NCBI GenBank assembly: GCA_963924555.1
Contig: OZ004593.1
Span: 1,794,480 to 1,858,479, forward strand
Origin: Crambe crambe
Lineage: Eukaryota > Porifera > Demospongiae > Poecilosclerida > Crambeidae
Length of the DNA: 64,000 bases
Direction of reading: 5' to 3'
The notes under the pieces: model-generated
What the model saw: the letters and a program-made list of their open reading frames with translations, nothing else
Databases searched by the model: none
Told to the model about the DNA's origin: nothing
Made by a program: the position numbers and the translations under genes
Shown: one piece after another, positions 37,023 through 49,000 of the stretch
Layout: every line of letters starts with the position of its first letter
Position numbering within the stretch: position 1 is the stretch's first letter

Positions 37023-38236
37023 CTGATTGATACGATGAACTGCTCATTACAAAACTAACATTTTTGTTGCTATAACTTTAGCTAGGCATTGTATATAGTG
37101 TATGAAGCAATTGAAAAAAGACCTAAAACTTTGAATTAATTCTTATTGTGTTTCTAATTGTATTGTATTGCATTATAGGTTGCTCAATATTGAACACCAT
37201 AACAGTGGTATTAGCTAATAGTCATGGAAACAGAAAAATTACTTCCATACGTAAAATTGCAGCTCAGATAAGTATTCAGTATGTATTACACACTCAACCA
37301 CTATAGCTTTATGTGTAAGCTACGTACTTTTTTACATGCATGTGTACATGATACAAAGCTATAAGTTTTAATCTTTTCTGATGTGCAGCATAGTGGTTCG
37401 ATTCTGCTTCTTGGCCTGATGTAGCTACATGTATAGTAAAGTGTTTTTTTGAAGTAAAAGGCTACGTACATGTAATCCCTTCGATTTTCGCAGAAAGGAC
37501 ACCAAAGGCAACAACAATAACAACTAATTGCTGATAGGACACCCTGGCTTCTTACGATACCCTCTATGGCTTCTTAGTGTACCTTGTACACTAAAAGCTC
37601 TCATCTTTAGCACCACAACACTGCTACTTGTGAATACAATCTAAAGATCATCTTAAGCTCTCATCTTTAGCACCACAACACTACTACTTGTGAATATAAT
37701 CTAAAGATCATCTTGCTACTCTATCATTTCTATAGCTTTACTCTGATGAAATTATTTTACCTGATCATTCATAAAATGATTGTGTCAGCAGTATCAAGGC
37801 CAAGTTTTAGGCAAAGGTATAGCAATGGGATTTTGGAGGCATGAAAGTTATGAGACCCATATAATTGCATCGAGGTGTCAAACACATTCCCCCCCCCCCA
37901 TAGTTCCACAGGGCATTAATTGGGGTAATACAGTCCAATATCTAATCAAGTGTGCTTTGCACATGAAGTTTGTGGGCAGATCATGAACTCACAAATTAGA
38001 ATCCATTATCATCATGACAGCAATAATCCATTAGATACATAATACATGAACTTTGTGATATAATTATAAGCTTAAAATAATGGACGTAACATTTATACAA
38101 GGCAAGAACACAATCAAGCCATATCTAGATACCACAATGCACTGGCTAGCTCAGAATTTTGAATTTCAAGTTTGCTATGCAGCAAACGTATAAAGTGCAT
38201 GTAGTGATTTATGCTACAGTTCGTTTAAATTGCGTC
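37023..38236. other. Spacer with a 60-bp tandem duplication
   Basis: AAGCTCTCATCTTTAGCACC and the following ~40 bp occur twice in a row (about 37596-37655 and 37656-37714). Otherwise AT-rich; no gene recognised. Confidence 0.5.
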
Positions 38237-38476
38237 ATGAAACAGAAATTGCTTGCTGCGTTACTTTTTTCCATGTTTATACTATTGGCATTTGCCGAAA
38301 GTGAAGAAGAAGATGAGAAAAAAAGTCGGATAATGGAGAAGAGGTATTGGCCAGGAATGTGGCATCGCCCTCCTCACCTTGGCGGAGCTACAGGTCTGAT
38401 GGCTGAAATATTTTGTTGGGTCCCCTGTCTTCTGTTGGCCAGTATCTTTATCCTGGCACAGAGAATCAATGGATAG
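38237..38476 (+). CDS. Small single-exon membrane/secreted protein M1 (79 aa)
   Basis: ATG at 38237 starts a signal peptide (MKQKLLAALLFSMFILLAFA). It continues with an acidic-basic linker (ESEEEDEKKSRIMEKR, a possible KR cleavage site), YWPGMWHRPPHLGGATG, and a second hydrophobic stretch (AEIFCWVPCLLLASIFILAQ). The two-part plan (signal, charged linker, G-P region, hydrophobic end) matches proteins M2, M3 and M6, but sequence identity is low, so membership is tentative. Upstream in-frame codons exist but would bury the signal peptide. Function unknown. Confidence 0.6.
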   Translation: MKQKLLAALLFSMFILLAFAESEEEDEKKSRIMEKRYWPGMWHRPPHLGGATGLMAEIFCWVPCLLLASIFILAQRING

Positions 38477-39599
38477 CGATGAAAGAAATATGAAAGAGCC
38501 ATCTCAAACATTATTATGAATATTATGACTATGTGCAAAGTGATTCCATGATTGGATCATTTAGCTATTAGTGTTATTAATGAATGGTGAATGGTAAATA
38601 ATATGCATATTATATAATTGATTGGTATAATTATCGGTGATAACAAGTCAATGAGCATTGTTTCAAGTGTAAAAATATTAGACACATTCAGTTTTGGCCA
38701 CTCTTTAAGCATTTGGCTCACCATATAACTCATGACTTCGAGATAGTCTTAACCATTAATTATAGAACACATAGTAGAAGTTTTATCAAAGCACGATTAT
38801 TATAATGATCGACTTCTACATGGGACTGTCATAAACTTGCATGGATTATTCCACGCCTGCCAGTCTATAAAAAGGGGACTAGCTAGCTATATCAGTAATA
38901 ATAATAATGGGTTCGAACAACTCCAGGTTTGACTGGGACATGAGGCTAAGCATGATTATGCAGGGCCGAATCATTAATTTCGGGCCAAGGAATAAAAAAG
39001 AGCGTGCAGTGATTAAACCTTGAACCCTCTAAATGGTGTGTGGATGTTTATCTCGCCATTGTACAAACAGATGGACACATGCCATTACCGACAGTCACCA
39101 TCATCACAGATCTAGAGTGGCCTTGTTTCGATCATGCACTGATTCATTTTGCTGAAACATTGAACACAAAAGCATCATAAATAACTGCTAATCCATCCAT
39201 TAGCTCATTAGCTACAATGACCAGTATACAATCATATCAACCATAAACAATAATACAGCTTATTATAAGGAAAAAAAGGTACAGTTAATAAATGTTCTGT
39301 ACCTACACAATCCATACAGTGTACATGCTTTAAGACAGCACAGCCTTCAAAGCATGCACTCTATTGCTACATACTCTTGACAGGAAATGCATTTATGCTG
39401 GCAACACGATTATAATGAAAGAACGTGGACACTAAGTATAGGACTGTGCAGCTATCATCATCAACAAGAAAATGGACAGAGATGAATATAAAATGTGTAC
39501 TTCACCTTCAAAATAAATAATGAAAAACACAAGGACAAAGATCAGATTCTCTAGAAACTGAATCAAAATCAAGAAAGTTAAGATAGAAGGAGATTGAAG

Positions 39600-39896
39600 A
39601 TGGATCTCTATAAGACAGCTCTACTGGTCTGTGTTCTAGTTCTTCTACTCAGAGGGAGTGAGGGAACCAGCAATAACAAGAAGTCAGATTCATCTGATGA
39701 TCGATCGGATTGTGATCATATCCTACCTCTCATGATGATGCTGGGAGGTCCACCTACGGCTAGCTTGCCGAGTATCTGGATGCTGGGTCTGATCAGTCTG
39801 GGTGTGGTGGTTTTCTTTGGAAGTGGAAGCTTGGGGACAAAGGGATGCTACCAGGAGGAGGAGGAGGAGAGAAGAAAAGTGACCATGATGCACTGA
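39600..39896 (+). CDS. Small single-exon membrane/secreted protein M2 (98 aa)
   Basis: Signal peptide MDLYKTALLVCVLVLLLRGSEG, a Ser/Asp/Lys-rich linker (NNKKSDSSDDRSDCDH), then the family motif ILPLMMMLGGPPTASLPSIW and LGLISLGVVVFFG, and a charged tail (QEEEEERRK). Aligned with M3: H-I-[LF]-P-L-x4-L-G-G-x-P-T-x3-P-x5-LG-x2-S-x-G-x3-FFG. The central hydrophobic part is split by a Gly-Gly-Pro turn, so it could be a hairpin or one membrane pass. No introns. A strong TATA-like TATAAAAAGG lies at 38866, ~730 bp upstream, but its link to this gene is uncertain. Confidence 0.65.
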   Translation: MDLYKTALLVCVLVLLLRGSEGTSNNKKSDSSDDRSDCDHILPLMMMLGGPPTASLPSIWMLGLISLGVVVFFGSGSLGTKGCYQEEEEERRKVTMMH

Positions 39897-40082
39897 GAAA
39901 CATTCTTAATTGAAACAGAGTCTGATGACTGTAATCAATGCATTTTCTTGGCTAATTTTTTTTTGACTAGCTAGCTAGCTAGCTATGATCTATAATGTAA
40001 AATCACAATTCATTAGAAACATCTGAATTATTATTGTAAACTAATACCTCATTGTATCAATCTTAACTAGATATAATATTAT

Positions 40083-40100
40083 AGATCCTAAAAAAGCAAT

Positions 40101-40141
<41 letters not shown>

Positions 40142-40143
40142 AC
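40083..40143. repeat. (ACA)n microsatellite
   Basis: About 19 ACA/CAA units in the spacer after M2. Confidence 0.9.
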
Positions 40144-40380
40144 AAGACATTTTCAGCAGGTTAGCTCTACAGTGTGAAAATGAAGTATAGTTACTATTAT
40201 TCTGGTAGTATGTATTCTAGATGACATTGTGTATTTAGAAGAGAAGTTGTTATGTGCGTATAAGGCAAAACTACTAGCCAAGTGAAGACATAGCTAACAT
40301 CTATGAAGTAGCTGTATTAATAAAACCATGCCATGTGAATAAAATCATTAACAGATCACAGGCACACTATATTTGTAGCT

Positions 40381-40750
40381 ATACACCATGAAAATGTCAT
40401 GATTACAGGGGAACTAACCTTGACACATTTCATGTTCAGTACAGACCAACTGTGAATCCCATTTTTACACTTGCAGCTAACATATTCATACTCATAACGT
40501 TTTCTTGAAGCCACAATGGGATAGCATAAAGAACGCTCTCTTGGTTGCTGGCTCCGCTATCAGTTAATTTGATCCTGCTGGACTGTATGTGTATATGTTA
40601 AAATTAATGTTCTTACCAACTGAACGAGGTTGGGCACCTAGGCTAGTGTCCCCCTCTTCAACCAGACACTTTACAGGCTTATTACAGTGCATGGGGCATT
40701 GAACTCTATATGAGCTCCAGTTGCTAAATGTTTCATATGCAGCATAACTC
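40381..40750 (-). CDS. Candidate cysteine-rich exons, unidentified
   Basis: One minus-strand stretch (about 40735-40617) reads TFSNWSSYRVQCPMHCNK..., then CLVEEGDTSLGAQP, and ends at a GTAAG donor. Another (about 40556-40420) reads RERSLCYPIVASRKRYEYEY, VSCKCKNGIHSW. Both look protein-like, with WSS and paired Cys as in small extracellular domains. The splice phases I can find do not join them cleanly and no start codon or signal peptide is clear. Possibly a pseudogene or part of a longer gene. Confidence 0.25.
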
Positions 40751-40960
40751 AACCAAGCTAAGGAGTATCAAGTCAACCAAGCTAAGGAGTATCAAGTCAA
40801 CCAAGCTAAGGAGTATCAAGTCAACCAAGCTAAGGAGTATCAAGTCAACCAAGCTAAGGAGTATCAAGTCAACCAAGCTAAGGAGTATCAAGTCAACCGA
40901 GCTAAGGAGTATCAAGTCAACCGAGCTAAGGAGTATCAAGTCAACCGAGCTAAGGAGTAT
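40748..40960. repeat. 24-bp minisatellite
   Basis: Nine tandem units of CAACCAAGCTAAGGAGTATC plus AAGT; the last three share an A-to-G change (CCGAGC). Open in several frames only because the unit is 24 bp. Confidence 0.95.
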
Positions 40961-41682
40961 CAATGCATACTTTACTTATTTGTTGCTCATTGTCACTAGA
41001 CTTGCTTGTTTGCTGTCAAATGCTGCACATTACCCCAGCTAGTTAGCAAAATAGCCATACATGTGTGGATATAGGGATGGCTATGGGTACGTTATGAACA
41101 AGAGAGTTAAGTGACCCCCCTTCCATTACTAAACTCTCCTATAATATATAGCTGTAATTTCAATAACCACATCCATGCACATTACTCTGGGATGTATCTG
41201 CATGGTGATAAAAATATTGCTTTAGCCAATTCATTAGCAGACAATGCTTCTATATGTTTGCTCACTGCATGCTCTGACATAAAGTTAGCTATAATAGCCA
41301 TTATAATAAAGTGCATATAGCTACTCAACTGGATGGCTACAAGAAAAAGAAGTACAAATGCTCACTAACTACATTGCATTAGCACATGATTAGTTGTTGG
41401 CTTGAGTAAGAAACATGTTTATCTAAGGAGAACATAAACCTTCATAGATTTCAGTACAAAAGTATTATTAGGAGGACATTAGCTCATCACATCAAACACG
41501 ATCAATTTAATACTTTTATCTACAGAACAAGAGGTAAATGGACAAGGAGATAGGACTCACTATTTAAGCTCCCCCTCACAGCTGACAAGACACAGTGGGA
41601 TGAGAACTCCTCAGCTATAGAGCTACCCTAAAGATTCATCAGTAAAAGAAGAACTATAAAGTTGTATACTATTGGATTCGAA

Positions 41683-41937
41683 ATGGCTTTCAGCAAATGT
41701 GCCTCATTTCTTTTGATTGGGACAGCACTTCTCCTGCTCACCACAAGGACCAGTTATGCTGATGATGACAGCGGAGAGAAGAATAAGAAAGACAACATGG
41801 AGCACATCTTTCCACTTCTCTTCCTGCTGGGAGGGTCTCCCACCATCCACTGCCCTGCAGTTGCACTACTGGGCATGCTCAGTTTTGGATTAGCAGTCTT
41901 CTTTGGAAAAGACTACCTGAAGTTCAAAATTGCCTGA
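41683..41937 (+). CDS. Small single-exon membrane/secreted protein M3 (84 aa)
   Basis: ATG at 41683 begins a signal peptide (MAFSKCASFLLIGTALLLLT). A charged linker (DDDSGEKNKKDNMEH) follows, then IFPLLFLLGGSPTIHCPAVA and LLGMLSFGLAVFFGKDYLK. It is the closest relative of M2 and defines the shared motif. TATTTAAG at 41559-41566, ~120 bp upstream, is a plausible TATA box. Intronless. No known domain. It could be a short membrane peptide or, after signal cleavage, a hydrophobic secreted peptide. Confidence 0.7.
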   Translation: MAFSKCASFLLIGTALLLLTTRTSYADDDSGEKNKKDNMEHIFPLLFLLGGSPTIHCPAVALLGMLSFGLAVFFGKDYLKFKIA

Positions 41938-42731
41938 AACTGAAGAAGCATGCAGAAGAGATGAATTTTGAAGCAGTATCACAGGACATTAACATTAACA
42001 CTAATGCTAGTTATGTTATTATGTTGATTTATGCAGCATATGCCACTACTGAAAATGAAATTTATAACTAGAAACTTATGGCAGAAGGTGCATGGTGACT
42101 ATACAGTTAGAAAAAAAAAAATTCACATCGCTAGCTTGTTACGTATAATTATTACATATAGCTACAGTTGGCATTTCTGTACTCCATTTAGGCTGGCACC
42201 ATGCACGAATGAGTTATCCAACCAAGTTATGTGGAAATACTTCTGCTAATTGCAGGGGTGATAGATAGCAATAGATGCTTGAATGCACTATAAGCTCACA
42301 TGAAGGACCAGGGTGTCTAATAGGCCTTTAAAGTACTGCTATACATTCATCCATCCATCCTCCAAGTAGCTGAAGTATTACCACTTGTAGTGAAGTAAAT
42401 AAAAGAACTGAATGCTTTATAATGGCTAGTAGCTAAGGCAAAGTGAGGCTATTCAAAACTCCATGAGCTTATGAGCTCTATTTTGAAAGACAATTATATT
42501 CTACTATTAATTATATTCTCCAACATTGAGCTCAGAAATCTCAGTAGTTTCAGAAGTATTTGAACCTCCTGCCGTTCGAAATAGCCCTGCTTTACCTTAT
42601 ATAGTCGACTCAGTTATGTATTACTTTAACTTCTAATTCATAGCTCAATCATTTACGCAAGCTACTATAGTGAAGAAGGATGTGTCAATTCTGATCTCAG
42701 CTCGTGATCTACATGACGTGATCTACATGAC

Positions 42732-42920
42732 ATGTCAGATATAGGTGTGATCATGACAAAGAGTGAAGCAGCTGAGAAAGTAGATATTAACAAGCTTATC
42801 TGGCCACTGATGCTTCTATTGTCAAGGTGTTCCAACAGTTCACACTGCCAGTCTGTGGAAGCTGGGGCTACTATCAGTGCTAGTGGGACTCATATGTCAC
42901 AGAGAAAGAATAGTGCTTGA
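42732..42920 (+). pseudogene. Degenerate relative of the small-protein family, M4
   Basis: The frame MSDIGVIMTKSEAAEKVDIN then LIWPLMLLLSRCSNSSHCQS recalls the IFPLLFLLGGSPTIHCPAV region of M3, but there is no signal peptide and the second hydrophobic part is replaced by Ser/Gln-rich sequence. A TATATAG at 42598 lies ~130 bp upstream. Most likely a decayed copy. Confidence 0.4.
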
Positions 42921-43581
42921 ACTTTCAGACAGAACTGAACTAAGTAAACTTACTCTACTGCATATCCAATACTAAACTTCATACACATGTGGATTAGCTA
43001 TGTTTATGCAAGCTGGTTCGTTGTGTTATTGTAATCAATAATGGTTGTTAATGTTAACAGCTTATTTTACCAAAATATGAAATCCTTTCTTGTATGTATA
43101 ATAAAAATTTATAGCTATCCGAATCAAGATTGAAGCAGACTTTATAATGAAAGCTAATAGGCTGTCTCATCTGACAATCAGAACCGATTTAATCTGTGCA
43201 GCTCTTAGAGAGTACTATGTACTATCATGTAGTATTACGAATGCATAAGGTCATTATTTTTAATGCTAAAACATGACGACAACTAAAATGCTTTTCAATC
43301 ATCTTTTTCCATTATTTAATGCCTTTTATCACTTAGCTACTGGATAGCCAATAAAATTAATGGTACAATAACTTTCGTCTCATGACACCACAAAAGGTCA
43401 GTATAATATTAAGAATCACCATAGACCATTAAACTTTCATCTCGTCTCGAAACATAAGGCCACTAAATGCACCAGTAACATCCAGACATATATTAATCAG
43501 AAGTGCACAAAACTTCATATTAAATTTAGCTGAAGAAAGAGAAGAATGATTTTTGAATAGTAACTAGTTATAATAACTACA

Positions 43582-43866
43582 ATGAAGAAGATAAAGATAT
43601 CAAGAATAGCTGTCATTTTGCTATGTGCGATGATCATGGTGACTATTAATACTGAAGCGAAAAAAGTGGATGCAGCTGCTAAGTGGAACCGAGCAACAAC
43701 AGGCCTACGACGTCACCAAAACCACCGCTGGTTTATGGCAAACCTTCCAGAGCTCCTATACAATTTATGTGCTGTCTACTACGTGATGCCGGACTGTTTG
43801 ACTGAGATGTTTGGAGAGGAATTTGACATATCTTCCATGATCGAACAAATTTGTCCATCGGCTTAA
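43582..43866 (+). CDS. Small single-exon secreted protein M5 (94 aa)
   Basis: Signal peptide MKKIKISRIAVILLCAMIMV then TINTEAKK, a basic Trp/His/Arg-rich part (KWNRATTGLRRHQNHRWFMA), and a C-terminal half with three cysteines (LCAVYYVMPDCLTEMF...ICPSA). It lacks the second hydrophobic segment, so it seems to be a soluble secreted protein of a different type from M2 and M3. No known domain. Confidence 0.55.
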   Translation: MKKIKISRIAVILLCAMIMVTINTEAKKVDAAAKWNRATTGLRRHQNHRWFMANLPELLYNLCAVYYVMPDCLTEMFGEEFDISSMIEQICPSA

Positions 43867-45033
43867 TAACTCCAAGCTTTACTGAAAACGATATGAATAG
43901 CTACTGAAACTGTGTATTGCAGCACTAGCATTAAGTTAATTATTATTATGAGCAAGTTCTATTGATCATTAATTTTGTTTAAATGAAAATCATTATAGCT
44001 ATAGCTAGAAGGTGGTTTCATGGGGTAAAAGTTGTGTATTTACAGTTTTGAAAATTTGATAACACAAGTTAAGGCAGAGCAATTTCGAGGGTGGGACAAT
44101 TCTGTCATTTTTGTTTCTCCAACTAGACCGACTGGAATACTACTTTTTTTTTTTTAAGTGTTGGAATTGCCCCACTTTACCATAGCTATAGCCCTCAAGG
44201 TCTAGAAACCAGTTCCAATATTAGAACAAACCATTTAATCTTGTAAGCTCCTAATAACTCACAACTACTAGCTAGTCACACTGTTAGTAGCTTTGGGGTG
44301 GAAATTCGGTGTAGAGATCGATAGTCCAACCAAACCTAAACTGGTGAACTTTGGTTTGGGAATTCTTTTTACATGCATAGCGAGTCGGAAAATGCCATGT
44401 AGACCTGGCCATTGGTTGCAACTATGATAATATGGCTGTAGATGATGAATCTCTACAGCTAGTAGCTAAGTGCCAGCTGCATGCTGGCTGGAATCAGTAG
44501 CAATTACCCTAATTTTGAACAGATCCCAACCAGTCAATAGAACTACATACCACTAGCTTTCACAGCTAGCTACATGCAGGCTACAGCTATAGCCAGTGCA
44601 CTCATGCACTGATACATTGTAATACAAGCTCTAAAGAGGTTTGATACATGCAAATACAAGCCTACAATTATGCATGCATGCAGCAGACACTTGTTGTACA
44701 TGTGTCCCTGGGCAACATGCATGTATAGCTACTAATGAATTGATGGTTTTTTTGGCTATTCAAACACAGCTAGCTAGCTAATTCTCAAAAACATGCAAGT
44801 CCTACAATTTCACTAACATTTTTACATCTTAGCTACAGATTCATCACTTAGGCAGTTACACTACAGCTCATATTGACTAGCTGTCATTAATGAGAATTAT
44901 CTGTGAGCGTGAGAAGTCAGAACATTTTTGTCATTCTTATAAATCAACTACAAACCATCAGTTAGCTCATTCTAAGAAGCCAATTGAAGTGAAGAGAGGC
45001 ATCGATCTAGCTAACTTCAGATCAGTTTCAGCA
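43867..45033. other. Spacer without gene
   Basis: AT-rich sequence with many 'tagctagc' and 'gcatgcat' motifs; no coding signal. Confidence 0.5.
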
Positions 45034-45303
45034 ATGTTTTCTCGATACTTCATACCAATTTTACTAATCTCTACTTTCCTACTTGGACTGACGGCATCCG
45101 CAGAGGGAGCTAGAGAGAGAGACACAGTGAAGATGTGGCAGCACAGAGCAGCAGCAAAGCAGTGGGACGGCAGTTTCCCCTACTTCCTGATGATGATGTC
45201 GTCCAGCAGTAACCCTGCAGCAGTACCAAGCGTGTGGCTGATTCCCGTGATCCTGGCAAGTTGTCTTATGTTCTTCATCCGAGGCACAATGGAATGGATC
45301 TAA
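45034..45303 (+). CDS. Small single-exon membrane/secreted protein M6 (89 aa)
   Basis: ATG at 45034 chosen because it starts a good signal peptide (MFSRYFIPILLISTFLLGLT). The open frame extends upstream to 44890 without hydrophobic character. Linker EGARERDTVKMWQHRAAAKQ, then SFPYFLMMMSSSSNPAAVPS, VWLIPVILASCLMFFIRG. Aligned with M2: FP-[YL]-[FM]-[LM]-MM, P-S-[VI]-W, and a final FF-[IG] before a charged end. A diverged family member. Intronless. Confidence 0.6.
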   Translation: MFSRYFIPILLISTFLLGLTASAEGARERDTVKMWQHRAAAKQWDGSFPYFLMMMSSSSNPAAVPSVWLIPVILASCLMFFIRGTMEWI

Positions 45304-45569
45304 CAAGTACTGACTTCCTTTCAACTAGCTATATTTTCATACTATTATAATACACACACTTATAACTGTCAAACTCTACGACATAGCTAATCATTAAAGT
45401 TATTGCTTATCATTATCTTTTCAGATGTTCATGAAAATCAATAATAATAACAATCAAATTTAGCTAGCTTGCTACATAATATGTAGCTAAAGTATTAGCA
45501 AACTGATATAGGTAGGTACTGTACACAACTTTTGAAAGCGAATTCTTAATCGAAAACCACAGATGTTTG

Positions 45570-46029
45570 CTATTTCAATGCTTGAAGAACACATTTACTA
45601 CATTGGCTAACCTGCAATGGAGAGAATTATTTTCCTATATACTGTTATAATATAATAGCTATGATCCTTCTCTGTATGCATCAAGACCTGTACCTTAGCG
45701 GGGTCCTCAACTGTAGTGAAGGGGTGGATAACTGAGACAAGATCCTCCAAAGGAAAAGAAGAAATTAGAAGAGATTTATTTGCCAGCGACTACACAATAA
45801 TTAGATACCATGACCTAGAGTTGACCAATATAGTCATGCATGCTAACTAACCATTGTTCCTATGCCTATTAGAGCTCTGAATTTAGCTTCAAGGTCGTAT
45901 GTTGAGTTTAAGATCTAAATAGGAAAATCATACAATAAAATTTTCTTTTTCCTGGAGGGCACCCTATAATTATTATGGATATTTATGCATTTAGCTATCC
46001 TATTCACTTGTAATCACACTACAATACTC

Positions 46030-46066
<37 letters not shown>

Positions 46067-49000
46067 AAAAAAGAAAAGAAAAAAGAAAGAAGGTCAGCTA
46101 AGTATATAGAGTCACAAATAAGCACATTCTAACCACATGCGAGAAAGTAGATAACATTCTAAAAGCTATCAGCCACAGAAAAATTAAAAACCACAGCTAT
46201 ATACCTTCTTCAGTAAGTACATGAAATATATGTATCATGCATGTATGTTGTACTTGCATAGGGTCTTGATATTAATCATACCACCACTAGCTATTATGTG
46301 TTAACTTGCACTATGCATGAAGCTGAATGTACAACACATATGCTCTCACGCACACACACACACACACACACACACCTTTAGAGCAAATTGAGTACATTCT
46401 CTAACACCTAAAGCATCGTCGATACTCCCACCATAGTAATGGCAGTAGCTGTATGAGAGAGGAAGGAAAAATAACTTATTGTCAAACATTCAGAATATTC
46501 AGTATGGATTATATATACTGCCACTCACTTGAGCACTATTGTAGAGAGAGCAATCTGACTAGTTCTGTTGGTAGTGGTGAAAAGCACAGTCAGTTTTTCC
46601 AGCACCTATGAAACAAGAGCACTTAGCTGTAGTACATTATACATAAATACATGCATCCATGGACTGAAGCAAAACTACACTCGCTACTTTCTGGCCATTT
46701 CAAGAGAATGGCTGAACAAATTTTGGTGGTCATTGGTGTCTTGACCAAATTTTGCCCTATCATTTTTTTTTCTTTTATATATTTGGAGAACATACATACG
46801 TAATGCCATCCTGCCACCTACCCATTTCTTGAGAGACACCATTACTTGTATTCCTACATTATGTGCAAAGAAGTTCGCCAGTGCCCGCAGAACAGGAACT
46901 TGGTTCTTAGGCTGTGATTCATCACTGCAAGTGTGTGTGTATGTGTAAGGCCAAGAAATAATCAAGTTGCCTGATGTGCACTTAGATGCCCTAATGGGGA
47001 ATGTATACTCTTCCTCACAGGCAATCAAAATGAAACAATATAATGCCTAATGATTAATGCATACATAACTGCACCATGATCTATCACAGATCAAATACAT
47101 GTCATCAGCTGCAGCTGATTAAATGCATGTCTCTATATACTTCATAAAACCTCAACTGGAAAATGCAATGCTTCGGGCTAGGGATAGTGCTTCTCCATGC
47201 ACTGATTCATTGAATGTACTGTACATACATGGCATGATTCATCAGAACTTCCAGGAAACTCTGCCCTTTTTTGATGTCTCCAATGAAGTGAGCACTTCCC
47301 TGACTGTTCACTAAGAAGAGCCGCACCAAATCAAGACCTAAAATAGAATTATAATCATAACAGAGATCATATAATAGGTAATATGCAGATCAAAAAAATG
47401 TCCCTCCTCGAAAAGTAGAAATCAATCATTTTGTCCCACTGCCATGGAAATAAACAGATGTAGTTTGCCCATGAAATCAGGATAGTGTTCACATTAAGAG
47501 GTAGGTTGTAAATTGTACAGAGACCATAAATATGGGACCAAGGTCCATCTAGATTTGACTTGTACAGTATTGCATGCTAAATCAGCAATTCTACCAGCAT
47601 TAATAACTTCAAGCTATTGGTCCAGCACTATTAACCACAAATAGCAATCCTATTGGTCCAGCACTATTAACCTCAAATAGCAATCCTATTGGTCCAGCAT
47701 TATTAACTTCAAATAGTAATCCTATTGGTCCAGCATTATTAACCTCAGATAGCAATCCTATTGGTCCAGCATTATTAACCTCAAATAGCAACCCTATTGG
47801 TCTAACCATGGTACGATATTATACATAAGCAGTACCTGGAAACATGCATTGGGAAGGCCACTGAAGCATGAGCTCCACAAGGCTGAGATCACTGGTCTCC
47901 ATTTGTGAACATTCAAATAGCGCAGAACACAGACCTAAAGAAAATAAAGAAGTGCCAATCCTTAGCTGATAAGATTTGAAAATTTGCCTAATCATGTACC
48001 TTTTAATCTCTGTAGCTGAGACTCTGAGAATTTAAGATCCTGTGAAAGTTATATAGACAACAGACAGAGCTGAATCATCACTGAAAATCATACGTAGTGT
48101 CAAAGTGAGTTGTAGCTAACTAAAGTACGAAATTAATTTAACATTATAGCTAACATTATAGCTAACTAAAGTACGAAATTAATTTAACATTACTTGAACA
48201 TGAAATTATAGATTCTTTTAGCTTACTTTGTTAATGTTGGAATTGAATTCCTCTATTTTCCCCAACACTTTGGTGCAATAGTCTGGTGGGCTGGTAAAGA
48301 GCTTGTAATTGCTCTATAATATCATGCACAGACACATTATACGTAGAGGTCAAGGTACACATGAACATGCCATGATGGATGATGAAACAACACACCATGG
48401 GGAAGAAGGAATTGGTTGATGTAGAACCGCCTTTGAAACTGACATTGAATTGTGGCTGAACAGATACGTAAGAACAAATCAATAAGACATTAGGAAAATC
48501 GGAATTTCTCTTACTTGATCATTGGAAAATTCAGACGGTCTATAACTTGATCCACCTGCATAATATTAGGAAAAGGTTATTGCAACTTTTTGCATACATT
48601 CAATGAGTACACTGACCTGTGAATGGGTCAGCCCCACCCCCTCTGTTACTGGCCCCACCCATTCTGCCACCACTTCCTGGCTGATACCGGGATCCTCCTG
48701 AGAAAAAGAAATAAAAATAAAACTTTGTTTATATTAACCTATGCAGGGTTCTGCCCGCACTGGTCAACAGTGACCATTTTTGGTCACCACTCATTATGTA
48801 ACTTTAGGCTTGTATGATGGTTTTGATCATCCAAAGGGACACCCCTTTAATCAACATAGTCTTATAAGGTGGGCATGGAAAAATAAATTTCGGACACTGC
48901 TCAAGAATTCTGGGCGGAACCCTGGCCTATGTACGCAGTTACCACATCACCAATGACTGTAACTAACCTGTGAATGGGTCAGAAGAACTGGAAGAAGACC

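Noticed and set aside
38905-38935. GGGTTCGAACAACTCC resembling a tRNA B box
   Set aside because: No acceptor stem, A box or cloverleaf can be formed around it.
40733-41042. Open frames with STKLRSIK-type repeats on both strands
   Set aside because: They arise from a 24-bp minisatellite whose unit length is a multiple of three; no signal, domain or splice context.
47609-47809. Open frame of GPIGLLFEVNNA repeats
   Set aside because: A 36-bp minisatellite inside a PLAA intron; the flanking PLAA exons splice across it in phase.
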